The notes: generated by a model not told the origin, from the sequence alone. A DNA stretch of 64,000 nucleotides from Desulfitobacterium hafniense DCB-2 (GCF_000021925.1 NC_011830.1:3011001-3075000); one strand, 5' to 3'; shown: positions 8,178 to 17,338, counted from the stretch's first letter. Program-made: numbers and translations.

Positions 8178-8642
8178 ATGATGACTTATGAAGGTAAACT
8201 GATTGCTGAAGGATTAAAATTCGGGATTGTCGCCGCTCGTTTCAACGAATTTATCACCAACAAACTGGTGGGAGGCGCCCTTGACGCCCTCCTCCGTCAT
8301 GGTGTTGCGGAAAGCGATATTGAAATCGCCTGGGTTCCCGGAGCCTTTGAAATCCCTTTAGTTGCCCAAAAGATGGCCGAAACCAAAAAATACGATGCCA
8401 TTATCTGCCTGGGAGCCGTTATTCGCGGTGCCACACCCCATTTTGACTTTGTCAGTGCCGAGGTGAGCAAAGGGGTGGCCCATGTCGGTTTAGAAACCAA
8501 ACTGCCCGTTGTTTTCGGCGTCTTAACCACAGATACCATCGAACAAGCCATTGAACGGGCCGGAACAAAAGCCGGCAACAAAGGCTTCGATTCTGCCATC
8601 ACCGCCATTGAAACCGTTAATCTGTTAAAAATGATTCAATAA
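8178..8642 (+). CDS. ribH: 6,7-dimethyl-8-ribityllumazine synthase
   Basis: Condenses the RibB and RibD products to lumazine, the substrate of riboflavin synthase, usually as an icosahedral capsid. The 154-residue protein has the family motifs ARFNEFIT, WVPGAFEIP, CLGAVIRGATPHFD and FGVLTTDT. It starts at one of two adjacent ATGs (8178/8181) after AGAAAGGATG. Last gene of the rib operon. No clear terminator follows. Confidence 0.97.
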   Translation: MMTYEGKLIAEGLKFGIVAARFNEFITNKLVGGALDALLRHGVAESDIEIAWVPGAFEIPLVAQKMAETKKYDAIICLGAVIRGATPHFDFVSAEVSKGVAHVGLETKLPVVFGVLTTDTIEQAIERAGTKAGNKGFDSAITAIETVNLLKMIQ

Positions 8643-8780
8643 ATAAAACCTTCGATAAATAAAAACCTTTGATAATTCGGGATAAAATTGGATAGTTGTC
8701 CATAATATGTGCCTTGTCAAAGCAGGTTTATTTTCTTAGACTAAAGACTGAGTCTATATCTTTGATAAGGAGATGTGCGC

Positions 8781-9401
8781 ATGACTTCATCTAATACCCT
8801 TTTGGCAGACATCGATACTCAGCTTGAAGCCGCGCGCTCTGGCAATCAGGATTCCTTGAACTGGCTTATTCAATATTATGAACCGGAAATCCGCAAAATT
8901 GCCTATAAGTATTTTCTCAATCGAGCCGAATATGATGACTTGCTCCAGGAAGGCCGGATTGCCATATACAAAGCCATCGTATCCTACGATCCCAGCTCTG
9001 AGATTCCTTTCCTGCATTTTCTCCGCATGGTGATTAAGCGCAAGCTCATTGACAGCTTACGCGCTCATAACCGGCAGAAACACCTCAATCTCAATGAAGC
9101 TTATTCCTTGAATAATGTTTTAGCTGACGATAAGACCGATTCCTTTATCAGCTTTGTGGCCACCCATGATGATCCTGAGAAAAAGGTGATCGCATCAGAC
9201 GAAACCCGCCTTTTTTTACAGGGACTTATGAACGGTTTTTCGGAATTAGAGCTCAAAGTGTTTCGCTATCATTACCTTATCGGCATGAAGCAGCGGGAAA
9301 TCACCCAATACCTTGGTGTAAGTTCTAAGTCTTTGGATAATACCATCCAAAGAATACGGCGTAAAGTGATCGCCTATCGCGACCGCGAAGCAGTCGGTTG
9401 A
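8781..9401 (+). CDS. Sigma-70 family RNA polymerase sigma factor
   Basis: This ~206-residue protein has region 2 at about residues 30-100 (YDDLLQEGRIAIYKAIVSYDP, FLRMVIKRKLIDSLR) and a region 4 HTH at the end (REITQYLGVSSKSLDNTIQRIRRK). It lacks region 1 and a long region 3, and resembles SigH-like or ECF-like factors. The ATG at 8781 sits behind AAGGAGATGTGCGC. No anti-sigma gene lies next to it. It may read through from ribH or use its own promoter. Confidence 0.85.
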   Translation: MTSSNTLLADIDTQLEAARSGNQDSLNWLIQYYEPEIRKIAYKYFLNRAEYDDLLQEGRIAIYKAIVSYDPSSEIPFLHFLRMVIKRKLIDSLRAHNRQKHLNLNEAYSLNNVLADDKTDSFISFVATHDDPEKKVIASDETRLFLQGLMNGFSELELKVFRYHYLIGMKQREITQYLGVSSKSLDNTIQRIRRKVIAYRDREAVG

Positions 9402-9416
9402 TAAATCCAGATCATT

Positions 9417-9462
9417 AAGAAATCCCCGGAAATGAACCAACGAACATTTCCGGGGATTTCTT
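9417..9462. terminator. Bidirectional terminator
   Basis: Perfect 18-bp inverted repeat (9417-9434 and 9445-9462) with a 10-nt loop, between the converging sigma gene (+) and the DUF2007 gene (-), with A and T tracts within the outer stem. Confidence 0.88.
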
Positions 9463-9484
9463 CTTGCTTTATTGCTTATTTTAT

Positions 9485-9748
9485 TCAGCGATCACATTCA
9501 ACATCGGGGTCCGGGGCTTCATCCGGAGCATTTTCCGCTCCCTCGGCAGCAAGAATCTCCTTGGCATGCTTAAGACAATCCTCAGGCACATAGATCTCGA
9601 CCCCATTAACAATACCATAGGCCGCCTTCAGATTTCCCAGCCCAGGATAGGCCTTTTGAGCGGGAATATGCCCCTGCTCAAGCAGACCGATCACGATATC
9701 CGCTTCTACTTCCGTCGTGACATTGGTCAGAAAAACCCACCTGTTCAT
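9485..9748 (-). CDS. DUF2007-type putative signal-transducing protein
   Basis: A small 87-residue protein with the DUF2007 pattern: a ferredoxin-like fold beginning WVFLTNVTTEVEADIVIGLLEQGHIP and ending with GVEIYVPEDCLKHAKEIL. The C-terminal tail is acidic (EGAENAPDEAPDPD). Family members are often called PII-like signalling proteins, but their role is not established. No operon partner is obvious. clpB ends 88 bp away on the upstream side. Confidence 0.75.
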   Translation of the reverse strand: MNRWVFLTNVTTEVEADIVIGLLEQGHIPAQKAYPGLGNLKAAYGIVNGVEIYVPEDCLKHAKEILAAEGAENAPDEAPDPDVECDR

Positions 9749-9836
9749 TCTTTCTTAACTCCCTTTTGCCAATACTATCTGCCACAACATGGTGCCAACT
9801 CTAGTTTATAGTGTTCCCGGGCAGGATGCAAGCACC

Positions 9837-12431
9837 TTATTCCGACTTTTTAAACAGAAGCTGGCCCTGAGGATCAAGGTCGACCAGGACATGATCCCCT
9901 TCGTGAAGGATTCCCTGCAGGATTTTCATGGCCAAAGGATTTTGGAGGTTTTGCTGGATCACCCTTTTCAGGGGTCTTGCTCCATAGATCGGATCATAAC
10001 CTTGTTGAATGATTTTATTTAAGGCTCCCTGGGAGAGCTCCAGAGTCATTTTGCGGGGAGCCAGATAATCACGCAGCTTGTTGATCTGTATCTGCACGAT
10101 GGAACCAATATGCTCCTGACCAAGAGGGTGGAAAACGATGATTTCATCCAACCGGTTCAAAAACTCCGGCCGGAAATGCAGCCTGAGTTCCTCGGTAACC
10201 CGGGAACGCAACACTTCCTGGGCCGCTCCTGAGGCCGTCAATTCCTGAATCAAGGGGCTGGCGATATTACTGGTCAGAATGACCACTGTATTCTTAAAAT
10301 TAACCACCCGTCCCTGCCCGTCGGTTAAGCGGCCGTCATCGAGGAGCTGCAGCAACACATTAAAGACATCCCCATGAGCTTTTTCCACTTCATCAAAGAG
10401 GACCACACTATAGGGTTTGCGCCTTACTGCTTCCGTGAGCTGGCCTCCCTCTTCATAGCCTACGTACCCCGGAGGAGCGCCGATCAGGCGGGAAACGGTA
10501 TGCTTCTCCATATATTCGGACATGTCGATGCGCACGATCCCCTGGTCATCATCAAAGAGAAATTCAGCCAAGGCTTTGGCCAACTCCGTCTTCCCTACCC
10601 CTGTGGGGCCGAGAAACAGGAACGAACCTAAGGGCCGGTTGGGGTCCTGCAGGCCGGCCCGGGATCTGCGGACAGCATCGGCTACCGCTTTCACAGCCTC
10701 CTCCTGCCCGATCACCCGCTGATGGATGCGCGCTTCCATATGGACCAGTTTATCCATTTCGCTTTCCAAAAGTTTAGCAACAGGAACCTGGGTCCATTTG
10801 GCCACTACTTCAGCAATGTCCTCTTCCCCTACTTCCTGCTTGAGCAAGGTGTTCTTCCGGTTGCGAAGCTGCTCTTCCAAAGCGTTGAGCTCCTTCTCCA
10901 GCTTTGGCAATATGCCATATTGCAGCTCGGCCGCCTTGTTATAATCAAAGGCCTGCTGGGCTTGTTCCATCTTAAGGCGGTTCTGATCGATGTCTTCCTT
11001 GAGGGAGTTGATTCTGGTCAGAACTTCTCTTTCCCCTTGCAGCTGGGCTTCCAGGGCACTGCGTTCTTCTTTGAGGTTAGCCAGATCTTCCTCAATCTTT
11101 TCCAGGCGTTCCTTGCTGCCTTCGTCTTTTTCCTTCTTTAAGGCCTCCCGCTCAATCTCCAACTGCAGAATCCGGCGCTTGATCTGATCCAATTCATAGG
11201 GGTCACTGGTGATCTCCATACGCATGCGGGCAGCGGCCTCATCAATGAGGTCGATGGCTTTATCCGGCAGGAAACGATCGCTGATATAGCGGTCAGAAAG
11301 AACTGCGGCGGCGATAATCGCTCCATCGGTAATTCTTACGCCATGATGGGTTTCATAGCGTTCTTTGAGCCCCCGCAAAATGGAGATGGTATCCTCAACA
11401 CTGGGAGCTCCCACCGTAACCGGCTGAAAGCGCCGTTCCAGAGCGGCATCCTTTTCAATATACTTGCGGTATTCATCCAGGGTTGTGGCTCCCACCATAT
11501 GCAGCTCACCCCGGGCCAGCATGGGTTTAAGCATATTGCCGGCATCCATGGCCCCTTCTGCTGCCCCTGCTCCCACCACCGTGTGCAGTTCATCGATAAA
11601 CAGGATAATATCTTCCCGTTCCTGAACTTCCTTAAGCACCGCTTTAAGCCGTTCCTCAAATTCTCCCCGGTATTTCGCTCCGGCGATCAAGGAACCCATA
11701 TCCAAGGCAATGATCTTCTTATCTTTCACCGATTCGGGAACATCACCGCGGACGATCCGCTGGGCCAGACCTTCGACAATGGCCGTTTTTCCCACACCGG
11801 GCTCTCCGATGAGAACAGGGTTGTTCTTGGTCTTGCGGGAAAGAATCTGAATGACGCGGCGAATTTCTTCGTCCCGGCCGATGACCGGATCCAGCTTTCC
11901 CCGGCGGGCTTGTTCGACAAGATTGCGTCCATATTGTTCAAGGGCCCGGAAGGTTCCTTCCGGTGTCTGGCTCGTCACCCGCTGAGTCCCTCTCACCACA
12001 CGCAAAGCCTGCAGAAGCTTCTCGCGATTCAGACCCTCTTGCTTTAAGATTTTCTCCGCTGGGCCCCCGCCTTGGCTGAGGATCGCCAGCAAAAGATGTT
12101 CGGTGCTTACATAGTCATCCTTAAAGGTCTCCATCTCATCGTGAGCCGAGACCAGCACGGTCCGCAGCCGGGGGGAAATGGTCAGTTGAACATTAGCTCC
12201 CATCATGCGCGGGAGGCGGTTGACCTCCTGGCGTACTTTTTGAACCAAAGCCCCCACCGGGATATCAAGCTTGGTCAGGACTTGGGGAACGACCCCCTCT
12301 CCCTGTTCCAGGAGAGCTAAAAGCAAGTGCTCAGGCTCCACTTGGCTGTTGCCATTACGCTCCGCCATCGTTTGCGTTTGAATAATGGCCTCCTGAGATT
12401 TTTGGGTAAAGCGGTTCGTATCAAAAGACAT
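9837..12431 (-). CDS. clpB: ATP-dependent disaggregase ClpB
   Basis: The 864-residue Hsp104/ClpB chaperone extracts polypeptides from aggregates together with DnaK. The N-domain is residues 1-150. NBD1 has Walker A GEPGVGKT near 206 and IDELHT. A coiled-coil middle domain spans about 400-530, which distinguishes it from ClpC. NBD2 has GPTGVGKT near 605 and DEVEKAH. No ClpP-binding IGF loop is evident. Its promoter carries a CtsR-like direct repeat, so it is likely derepressed by heat. Confidence 0.97.
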   Translation of the reverse strand: MSFDTNRFTQKSQEAIIQTQTMAERNGNSQVEPEHLLLALLEQGEGVVPQVLTKLDIPVGALVQKVRQEVNRLPRMMGANVQLTISPRLRTVLVSAHDEMETFKDDYVSTEHLLLAILSQGGGPAEKILKQEGLNREKLLQALRVVRGTQRVTSQTPEGTFRALEQYGRNLVEQARRGKLDPVIGRDEEIRRVIQILSRKTKNNPVLIGEPGVGKTAIVEGLAQRIVRGDVPESVKDKKIIALDMGSLIAGAKYRGEFEERLKAVLKEVQEREDIILFIDELHTVVGAGAAEGAMDAGNMLKPMLARGELHMVGATTLDEYRKYIEKDAALERRFQPVTVGAPSVEDTISILRGLKERYETHHGVRITDGAIIAAAVLSDRYISDRFLPDKAIDLIDEAAARMRMEITSDPYELDQIKRRILQLEIEREALKKEKDEGSKERLEKIEEDLANLKEERSALEAQLQGEREVLTRINSLKEDIDQNRLKMEQAQQAFDYNKAAELQYGILPKLEKELNALEEQLRNRKNTLLKQEVGEEDIAEVVAKWTQVPVAKLLESEMDKLVHMEARIHQRVIGQEEAVKAVADAVRRSRAGLQDPNRPLGSFLFLGPTGVGKTELAKALAEFLFDDDQGIVRIDMSEYMEKHTVSRLIGAPPGYVGYEEGGQLTEAVRRKPYSVVLFDEVEKAHGDVFNVLLQLLDDGRLTDGQGRVVNFKNTVVILTSNIASPLIQELTASGAAQEVLRSRVTEELRLHFRPEFLNRLDEIIVFHPLGQEHIGSIVQIQINKLRDYLAPRKMTLELSQGALNKIIQQGYDPIYGARPLKRVIQQNLQNPLAMKILQGILHEGDHVLVDLDPQGQLLFKKSE

Positions 12432-12485
12432 GGCAATCCCTCCTTGATCAATGCCTAACTAGTTTTGGTAAAATTTTATAGTTCT

Positions 12486-12515
12486 ATTATAGATCCTTTT
12501 ATCCGGAAAGGTCAA
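12486..12515 (-). promoter_or_regulatory. clpB promoter
   Basis: On the minus strand TTGACC (12515-12510) and TATAAT (12491-12486) are separated by 18 bp, 55 bp upstream of the clpB start. Confidence 0.85.
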
Positions 12516-12526
12516 TATTGGTCAGA
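12510..12526 (+). promoter_or_regulatory. CtsR-like operator at clpB
   Basis: GGTCAATATTGGTCAGA is a direct repeat of GGTCA-type heptads with a 10-bp period, which fits the CtsR consensus RGTCAAANANRGTCAAA with two mismatches. It overlaps the -35 box of the clpB promoter. A further GGTCAAA half-site lies on the minus strand at 12544-12550. Confidence 0.7.
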
Positions 12527-12560
12527 GATAATTCTGATGTTTTTTGACCTTTATATGTTG

Positions 12561-12592
12561 AAAAACCCCCTAAGCCTAACAGCCCAGAGGGT
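12561..12592 (-). terminator. Terminator of the phosphohexomutase gene
   Basis: On the minus strand ACCCTCT pairs with AGGGGGT (one G-U) and is followed by TTTTT. It lies 33 bp after the stop codon. Confidence 0.7.
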
Positions 12593-12602
12593 AAAAAGAT
12601 TT

Positions 12603-12637
12603 CTTAATGCTTAATGCTTAATGCTTAATCCTTAATC
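12603..12637. repeat. 7-bp tandem repeat at the pgm 3' end
   Basis: Five copies of CTTAATS, equal to ATTAAGN on the minus strand, begin in the last codons of the phosphohexomutase. Several copies contain a TAA in register or nearby, so the gene end is padded with extra stops. Confidence 0.85.
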
Positions 12638-14352
12638 AGTTCCAGCAAATCCTTTTTCACAGCTTCCAAGGTGGTGGGGAGTTCTTGTGGATTAACACCC
12701 CTGATATTGAAGTAAAACTTAATTTTCGGCTCTGTTCCCGAAGGCCGGGCCATCACAAACCCTCCGCCCTGGAAGGAATAGCGAATCACATTGGATTGGG
12801 GAAGAGCAAGCTCATAACTATGGAAGGGAGCAATCATCCTTCTTCCTTTTCTCAGTTCATAATCGTCAATGCAGGCGACGGCAATCCCACCGAAGGACTT
12901 GACATCGGTCTCACGGAGTTTAACCATCATCTTCTCCATTTGCTCTTTTCCTGCTTTGCCTTCTAAAGTAATGGAGATCTGATCGTCAATAAAATAACCG
13001 TACTTGCCGTAAATATCCTCCAGAACCTCCAGCAGGGAACGGCCTTCTTTTTCCTGATAGTAGAGAGCGGCTTCCGCCAGCAGGAGCGAAGCGATCACCG
13101 CGTCCTTATCCCGCACAAAATGCCCGGCTAAATAGCCATAGCTCTCTTCAAAGCCGAACTGGAAATCTCCGCTGCCCTGAACTTCCATTTCCTGCTCTTT
13201 CTCGGCAATGAATTTAAAGCCGGTGAGGACATTTTCCACCCGGGCTCCCAAGTCTTTGACCAGGAGATCCGCCAGATCGGTGGAGGCAATGGTCTTGATG
13301 ACGACGGCTTGCTCAGGCAGAATACCCAGCCTCTTCTTTTGGGTGAGCAGATAATAGCTCAGAAGGGTCCCCACCTGATTCCCGGTGAGCTGCCGGTAAT
13401 CACCCTGAGGGGTGCGCAGAGCCATGCCCAAACGGTCTGCATCAGGATCGGTGGCGATGAGCATCTGGGCGTTTCTGGCTTTGCCATAACTTCTGGCCAG
13501 ATCAAAGGTGGAAGGGATTTCAGGATTAGGGTAAGGAACTGTTGTAAACTCCGGATCCGGTTTCTCCTGTTCAGGAACCGTAAATACGGAATAGCCCATC
13601 TCGGTGAGGATTCTGTTGACCAGCACATTCCCCGCCCCATGCAAGGGAGTATAGACGATAGACAGATTGCTTCCCTTGGCCTGGGAAAGTTCCGGATACA
13701 AGGCCAGTTCTTTGACCTTGCTCAGATAAACTGCATCGATCTCTTCCCCAATCTCAACTAAAAGTCCCTTGTCCCGGGCTTCTGCCTCCTCAAGGGGGAG
13801 GATATCATCCCAAGCCTGATGAGCTTTGATATGAGCCAGAATCCGGTCCCCACGATCCGGCGGAACCTGGCCGCCGTCCTCCCAATACACCTTATAGCCA
13901 TTATACTCCTTGGGGTTATGGCTGGCGGTAATCACCAGGCCTGCCTGAGCCTTGAGGTGGCGGACCGCGAAAGAAAGCTCCGGCGTGGGGCGCAGATCAT
14001 CAAACAGATAAGCTTTAATGCCGTTGCCGGCCAGCACTAAAGCGGCCTCTTTGGCAAAGCGATCGGAAAAGCGGCGGGAATCGTAGGCAATCACCACACC
14101 CCGGTTCTTCCCCGCTTCTCCCCCTTCCAGGATTAAGTCCGCCAAGCCTTGAGTTGCCTTGCGGATAACATAGATATTCATGCGGTTGGTGCCGGCACCG
14201 AGCACCCCCCGCAATCCTCCGGTGCCAAATTCCAAATCCGTATAGAAGCGGTCCTCGATCTCTTTCTCATCGTTAATAGCGGCCACTTCCGAGCGGGTAT
14301 CCTCATCAAAGTAGGGGCTGGTCAGCCAAAATCGGTAACGTTCTTGAATCAT
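12625..14352 (-). CDS. Phosphoglucomutase/phosphomannomutase family protein
   Basis: The 575-residue alpha-D-phosphohexomutase interconverts hexose 1- and 6-phosphates for cell-wall and glycogen precursors. The phosphoserine loop is TASHNPKEYNGYKVYW near residue 142. The metal-binding loop is DPDADRLG near 305, the sugar-binding loop contains GFEESYGY, and the phosphate-binding loop is RPSGTEPK near the C-terminus. The length matches PgcA-type enzymes. It stands between clpB and degV in the same direction. Confidence 0.93.
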   Translation of the reverse strand: MIQERYRFWLTSPYFDEDTRSEVAAINDEKEIEDRFYTDLEFGTGGLRGVLGAGTNRMNIYVIRKATQGLADLILEGGEAGKNRGVVIAYDSRRFSDRFAKEAALVLAGNGIKAYLFDDLRPTPELSFAVRHLKAQAGLVITASHNPKEYNGYKVYWEDGGQVPPDRGDRILAHIKAHQAWDDILPLEEAEARDKGLLVEIGEEIDAVYLSKVKELALYPELSQAKGSNLSIVYTPLHGAGNVLVNRILTEMGYSVFTVPEQEKPDPEFTTVPYPNPEIPSTFDLARSYGKARNAQMLIATDPDADRLGMALRTPQGDYRQLTGNQVGTLLSYYLLTQKKRLGILPEQAVVIKTIASTDLADLLVKDLGARVENVLTGFKFIAEKEQEMEVQGSGDFQFGFEESYGYLAGHFVRDKDAVIASLLLAEAALYYQEKEGRSLLEVLEDIYGKYGYFIDDQISITLEGKAGKEQMEKMMVKLRETDVKSFGGIAVACIDDYELRKGRRMIAPFHSYELALPQSNVIRYSFQGGGFVMARPSGTEPKIKFYFNIRGVNPQELPTTLEAVKKDLLELIKD

Positions 14353-14436
14353 CGGCTTCTCTCCTCTCTAAGGTGCAAAAGAAGCTCACAGAGCAATCTG
14401 TAAGCTTATCTTACTTGGAAACATAACTCTTATCTT

Positions 14437-15318
14437 TTAAATACTGCCTTCGAGTCTGGGATAGACCAACAGTCCCACGAGGCCCGGCCCTGTATGCACA
14501 CCTAAAGCGGGGCTGATCTGGCCAAAAAACACTTCTTTCACGTTGGGGTGCTCCCGGGCTACTTTTTCTAAATCCCGGGCTTCTTTTTCTGAACCGCCAT
14601 GGACAATGGCCACACTGGCGATACTCTCCTTCAAATGGTCCAGAAGCACTTGTTTTAAGCGTTTCAAAGACTGCTCCCGTCCCCGAACCTTAGCAAACGT
14701 AAAATATTTGCCTTCTTCATTAATCGAGATAATTGGCTTAAGGCTCAGCAATTCGCCAATGGTACCGGCGACATAGCCGATCCTGCCGCCTTTTTTCAAA
14801 TACTCTAAAGTAGAGAGCACATAATAGCCCTTGATTTGCTCAACAGCCTTCTTGGCTGAAGCCACCACATGTTCAAAGTCCACAGTACGCCGGCTTTCCC
14901 GGGCAGCCTCAATGACCGTCATGCCCAGGCCCATCGAGAGGGTCTTGGTATCCACAACTTCAATGATCATGTCTTTAAATTCCTGGGCGATCAGCGAGAC
15001 AGCCTGATAGGTGCCACTGAGTCCGCTGGATAGATGCAAAGACAGAATATGGGTCACCTTCTGTTCCCGCAAGCGGTTAAAGACCGCCTGAATCTCAGCG
15101 GGAGAGGGCAAGGATGTTTTGGGAACCTCCTGTTCCAAAGAATCATAAACCTCCTGGGGCGAGATATCGACCCGATCCCGGTACTCGCGGTCACGATAAA
15201 TTATATGTAAAGGTACGACTTCAATGCCATATTCTTCAATAAGCTCCGGCTCTAAATCACAAGCACTGTCCGTGACGATGGCAATTTTGGTTTCCCGGGA
15301 ATTAATTGGCTCCGCCAT
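14437..15318 (-). CDS. DegV family fatty-acid-binding protein
   Basis: About 293 residues with the DegV pattern: IVTDSACDLEPELIEEYGIEVVPL at the N-terminus, TSLPSPAEIQAVF, HLSSGLSGTYQ and GPGLVGLLVY at the end. Family members bind a fatty acid in a pocket and, in Firmicutes, serve as FakB subunits that present it to FakA kinase. No fakA gene is visible nearby. The ATG at 15318 has AGAAAGGATATTTGCGT upstream; a TTG two codons earlier is less likely. Confidence 0.9.
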   Translation of the reverse strand: MAEPINSRETKIAIVTDSACDLEPELIEEYGIEVVPLHIIYRDREYRDRVDISPQEVYDSLEQEVPKTSLPSPAEIQAVFNRLREQKVTHILSLHLSSGLSGTYQAVSLIAQEFKDMIIEVVDTKTLSMGLGMTVIEAARESRRTVDFEHVVASAKKAVEQIKGYYVLSTLEYLKKGGRIGYVAGTIGELLSLKPIISINEEGKYFTFAKVRGREQSLKRLKQVLLDHLKESIASVAIVHGGSEKEARDLEKVAREHPNVKEVFFGQISPALGVHTGPGLVGLLVYPRLEGSI

Positions 15319-15440
15319 ACGCAAATATCCTTTCTATTCTATATTTTTAACGGGATAATGTACTAATCCATCCTAAGGCAAGTATAGCACAGTCCTCCCA
15401 TTATTTTTAGATCAAGTTTCACAATTTAATCACATTCATT

Positions 15441-16025
15441 TTACAGCTGAGCAAGAATTAAGGCTTTCTCACGAACTTCCTGGAGAGCTGCAGGATGCTG
15501 CTCAATATCCCCGCTCTGATCAATCCCCTTATAGGCACAACTCCCATAATATTTGACATCCAAGACATGATACAGATTCTTTACAGCCCGCTCGGCGCAG
15601 GCAAAAACATCCGGGAATTGAGTCCCTGCCGTTGAGAGAAAAAGGCCGTAACGGGGCAATCGTTCCGGATCGGTGATTACGGGTTGTTTAAAGACATATT
15701 TTAAAGCCCAAAAGGTCTGCATGCGATCAATCACTGCTTTGGTTTGAGCGTTAATTCCCATAAAAAACACAGGCGCTGCCACAATGATCCGGTCAGCGGC
15801 TACAAGTCGTTCCTGAAGATATTGAATATCATCGTTTTGAACACACCGGCCGGTTTTCGAACAGGCATTGCATCCTAAACACGGTGAGTATTGCAGATCG
15901 CGGATATTAATGATCTCGGTGGAATAGCCCGCTTCAGCCAAGGCATTCATAGCTGTTTTTAATAAACGATCCGTGTTTCCGTTGCGCCGCGGACTCCCAG
16001 CGATACCTAAGATATGTGGTTTCAA
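15441..16025 (-). CDS. NADPH-dependent FMN reductase / iron-sulfur flavoprotein family
   Basis: The 194-residue flavodoxin-fold protein begins ILGIAGSPRRNGNTDRLL, the FMN phosphate-binding loop. It contains CLGCNACSKTGRC at residues 53-65, a cysteine cluster seen in iron-sulfur flavoproteins, then AAPVFFMGI. Such proteins shuttle electrons or reduce quinones. The CxxCxxC spacing suggests a cluster, but this is not certain. It is preceded by a hairpin that separates it from the next unit. Confidence 0.88.
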   Translation of the reverse strand: MKPHILGIAGSPRRNGNTDRLLKTAMNALAEAGYSTEIINIRDLQYSPCLGCNACSKTGRCVQNDDIQYLQERLVAADRIIVAAPVFFMGINAQTKAVIDRMQTFWALKYVFKQPVITDPERLPRYGLFLSTAGTQFPDVFACAERAVKNLYHVLDVKYYGSCAYKGIDQSGDIEQHPAALQEVREKALILAQL

Positions 16026-16085
16026 TAAAAGTCACCCCATTATTCACATTATTATGTCTGTATTATACATGAAATGCCATAAATA

Positions 16086-16121
16086 GTAAAAGCGAGTTGC
16101 CTACTCGATGAGGAACTCGCT
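16086..16121 (-). terminator. Hairpin terminator upstream of the flavoprotein gene
   Basis: On the minus strand AGCGAGTT (16121-16114) pairs with AACTCGCT (16098-16091), extended by AGG/CCT with one bulge, and is followed by TTTTAC. It would end a minus-strand transcript covering the 16221-16322 micro-ORF. Confidence 0.6.
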
Positions 16122-16220
16122 TTACCTGGGTGCACAGAAACTATCTAGGTTAGACATCGTTTGTTGGGTGACCGACAAATTACCAGATCCTTTCTATGAA
16201 TTCAATTGGCTTGCTGCCCA

Positions 16221-16322
16221 TTACTGTGATTTGCAGCTGATTTTTGAATTAGGACCCTTAATGGATTCCAATCCAATCGAAGCTAGTATCGCTTCAATCA
16301 CAAGCTTTTCATTATCGCTCAT
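16221..16322 (-). CDS. Candidate 33-residue micro-protein
   Basis: A short frame starts MSDNEKLVIEAILASIGLES. The ATG at 16322 has a GGGGGGAG ribosome site 4 nt upstream, and a hairpin with T-run lies 100 bp beyond the stop. The C-terminus is charged and ends KSQ. I recognise no family; it does not match the Spo0E signature SQxLD. The upstream acetyltransferase gene points the same way. The real evidence is only the ribosome site and the terminator. Confidence 0.4.
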   Translation of the reverse strand: MSDNEKLVIEAILASIGLESIKGPNSKISCKSQ

Positions 16323-16478
16323 TAAACTCCCCCCTTCTACTTCTATTTCTCAATCATAACAAATTTATCATTTTTTGGCAATAGGTAAATACAGGATCTC
16401 CTTTTGCCCATCTTTCACCCTCACTTTTTCAGTATATGCGCTCTTTTGATGATTATGTCAGCAAAGATAATTTTACTT

Positions 16479-17315
16479 TTATTCTATGTTGGCAGACTGG
16501 ATAGGGTGCATAGGATAGAGCATTTCATATTGTATATCGCTGGGGTTTACTCCCTGTCGGCTCAGATAGGCGGTCAGCCAGTCCTTAGGCTGATTGGTCA
16601 GGACAAACTCCCCTTGGCTAAGGCTTAGAACGGAGCTTATCAGCTTCTCCGCCTGTTCCCAGGCCATGGTCCAGGCATCCAACACCACATGGCTTTCCTG
16701 GGGCATCAGTATTCCAGCCGTTCCTTCCGCATTCAGCCAAGCTCTCAGTGCCGCATAGCGCCTGAGATACCCCTCCTGCCTCTGCCAGGGAGGGTGAAAA
16801 CCGGCTTCATGTCTTGCCTGAAAGTAATCGGACAGGTTCGCTTGCCGCAAAGAGCACCCCCGGCCCGGATTGGCGCAGGCCAAAGGAATCCCGTCATGGT
16901 ACCGGTAAACATAAAGGTCCCGTTTTTTTTGAAAACCAATCCCTTCATAGCTCTTAGCGGCATGATTGTGACTTAAAACTTCAAGCTGAATCCCCTTTAA
17001 TTGCAGGGACTCCGCTCTTGCCAGTTGATCCTCTAAAAGGGGGCGAAACAGCTGCCGCCCCCTAAACTCCGGATCGATACAAGTTCCCGCAATCCAGCCC
17101 ATCTGGTCTTCCAGGGCTAAAAGAGCAAAGCCGAGAATCCGCTGGGAATCTCTCAAGGCTGTGGAATGGGACAAGTCAATCCGGCACTTCTCCAACCAGG
17201 CTTGCATTTGTGCTGCTGAATAGCGGACTTCGTAAGCATAGCCCTGCCAGCAACGATTCCAGGCCAGAGTGAGTTCTTCAATGCCGACATCCGCCAGATG
17301 TGAATAGTAAAACAT
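16479..17315 (-). CDS. GNAT acetyltransferase with C-terminal extension
   Basis: A 278-residue protein whose N-terminal half is a GNAT domain: IAGTCIDPEFRGRQLFRPLL at about residues 74-93 contains the acetyl-CoA loop, followed by LEVLSHNHAAKSYEGIGFQ. The C-terminal ~140 residues have no recognised motif and may be a degenerate second GNAT domain. Substrate unknown. It starts 24 bp upstream of the dehydrogenase 3' end on the same strand, so the two could be cotranscribed. Confidence 0.8.
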   Translation of the reverse strand: MFYYSHLADVGIEELTLAWNRCWQGYAYEVRYSAAQMQAWLEKCRIDLSHSTALRDSQRILGFALLALEDQMGWIAGTCIDPEFRGRQLFRPLLEDQLARAESLQLKGIQLEVLSHNHAAKSYEGIGFQKKRDLYVYRYHDGIPLACANPGRGCSLRQANLSDYFQARHEAGFHPPWQRQEGYLRRYAALRAWLNAEGTAGILMPQESHVVLDAWTMAWEQAEKLISSVLSLSQGEFVLTNQPKDWLTAYLSRQGVNPSDIQYEMLYPMHPIQSANIE

Positions 17316-17338
17316 GAAAGGCAGGCTCCTTATCCCAA

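Noticed and set aside
10374..12320. Plus-strand frames of 85-234 codons opposite clpB
   Set aside because: Antisense shadows of the ClpB coding frame.
12603..12637. CRISPR-like array
   Set aside because: Seven-base direct repeats without spacers; no CRISPR array is visible anywhere in the window.
16221..16322. Spo0E-like phosphatase as identity of the micro-ORF
   Set aside because: The SQxLD signature of Spo0E-like proteins is absent in all frames of this stretch.
16108..16359. 83-codon plus-strand frame
   Set aside because: Starts within a terminator stem and has no ribosome site; the opposite strand has a better-supported micro-ORF.
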